A stretch of DNA of 24,373 bases from positions 1 through 24,373 of the forward strand of contig JBHJMP010000898.1 of the NCBI GenBank assembly GCA_043381765.1, read 5' to 3'. The position numbers and the translations under genes are program-made. Positions 24,266 to 24,373 of the stretch are shown piece after piece (position 1 is the stretch's first letter; each line of letters begins with the position of its first letter). This DNA comes from Collodictyon triciliatum (lineage: Eukaryota > CRuMs). The notes under the pieces are model-generated. The model worked only from the letters and a program-made list of their open reading frames with translations, was not told the DNA's origin and made no database searches.

Positions 24266-24373
24266 AAAAAGAACAAAAGAACAAAAGAACAAAAGAACAA
24301 AAGAACAAAAGAACAAAAGAACAAAAGAACAAAAGAACAAAAGAACAAAAGAACAAAAGAACAAAAGAACAAA
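24266..24373. repeat. (AAAAGAAC)n 8-bp tandem repeat at the window edge
   Basis: About 13 copies of an octanucleotide continue to the last base of the window, so the array is longer. The unit is unusual in length compared with the tri-, tetra- and hexanucleotide arrays elsewhere. The Phe/Cys/Val/Leu-rich minus-strand frame is produced by the repeat. Confidence 0.97.

Overview
This is a eukaryotic nuclear window: protein genes are split by many short, AT-rich introns, there is no operon-like packing, and microsatellites are abundant. TAA, TAG and TGA all terminate reconstructed genes, which fits the standard code. Intron density, TTA/TTTG/hexanucleotide repeats, an FG-GAP secreted protein and a protist-like cyclic-nucleotide-gated channel suggest a unicellular eukaryote. 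A foraminiferan/rhizarian such as Reticulomyxa is a guess, not something the sequence proves.

Layout. 1-131 is a TTTG microsatellite. About 640-1612 (+) holds a frameshifted, 5'-truncated fragment of a LINE ORF2 C-terminus. 1971-2474 (-) is a small two-exon gene of unknown function. 3631-6821 (-) is a second, related LINE: the apurinic-type endonuclease domain and the start of the reverse transcriptase are present, the reverse transcriptase core is missing, the zinc-knuckle C-terminus follows, and an AAT-rich tail closes it. 7006-7161 (-) is a possible orphan exon beside the LINE 5' end.

8119-12929 (+) is a 19-exon gene for a TTC39/Iml2-family TPR protein, joined here exon by exon with consistent phases. 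Its first exon is uncertain. It converges on 13155-14189 (-), a three-exon gene for POP5, a protein subunit of RNase P/MRP, with an extra acidic tail. 14769 to about 22171 (-) is a long gene of more than 20 exons for a six-transmembrane cyclic-nucleotide-gated channel with a K+-type GFGD filter, a C-linker, a cyclic-nucleotide-binding domain and a roughly 560-residue polar C-terminal tail. Its 5' exons are only partly resolved. Divergent from it, 22419-23600 (+) encodes a single-exon, probably secreted FG-GAP beta-propeller protein. The window ends in an 8-bp tandem repeat.

The genes are unrelated housekeeping or signalling loci (RNA processing, TPR protein, ion channel, secreted propeller) with retrotransposon debris between them. 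I see no operon, defence system, tRNA, rRNA or CRISPR. The main items of interest are the channel architecture, a GC-AG intron, introns dominated by microsatellites, a 24-nt microexon and the internally deleted LINE.
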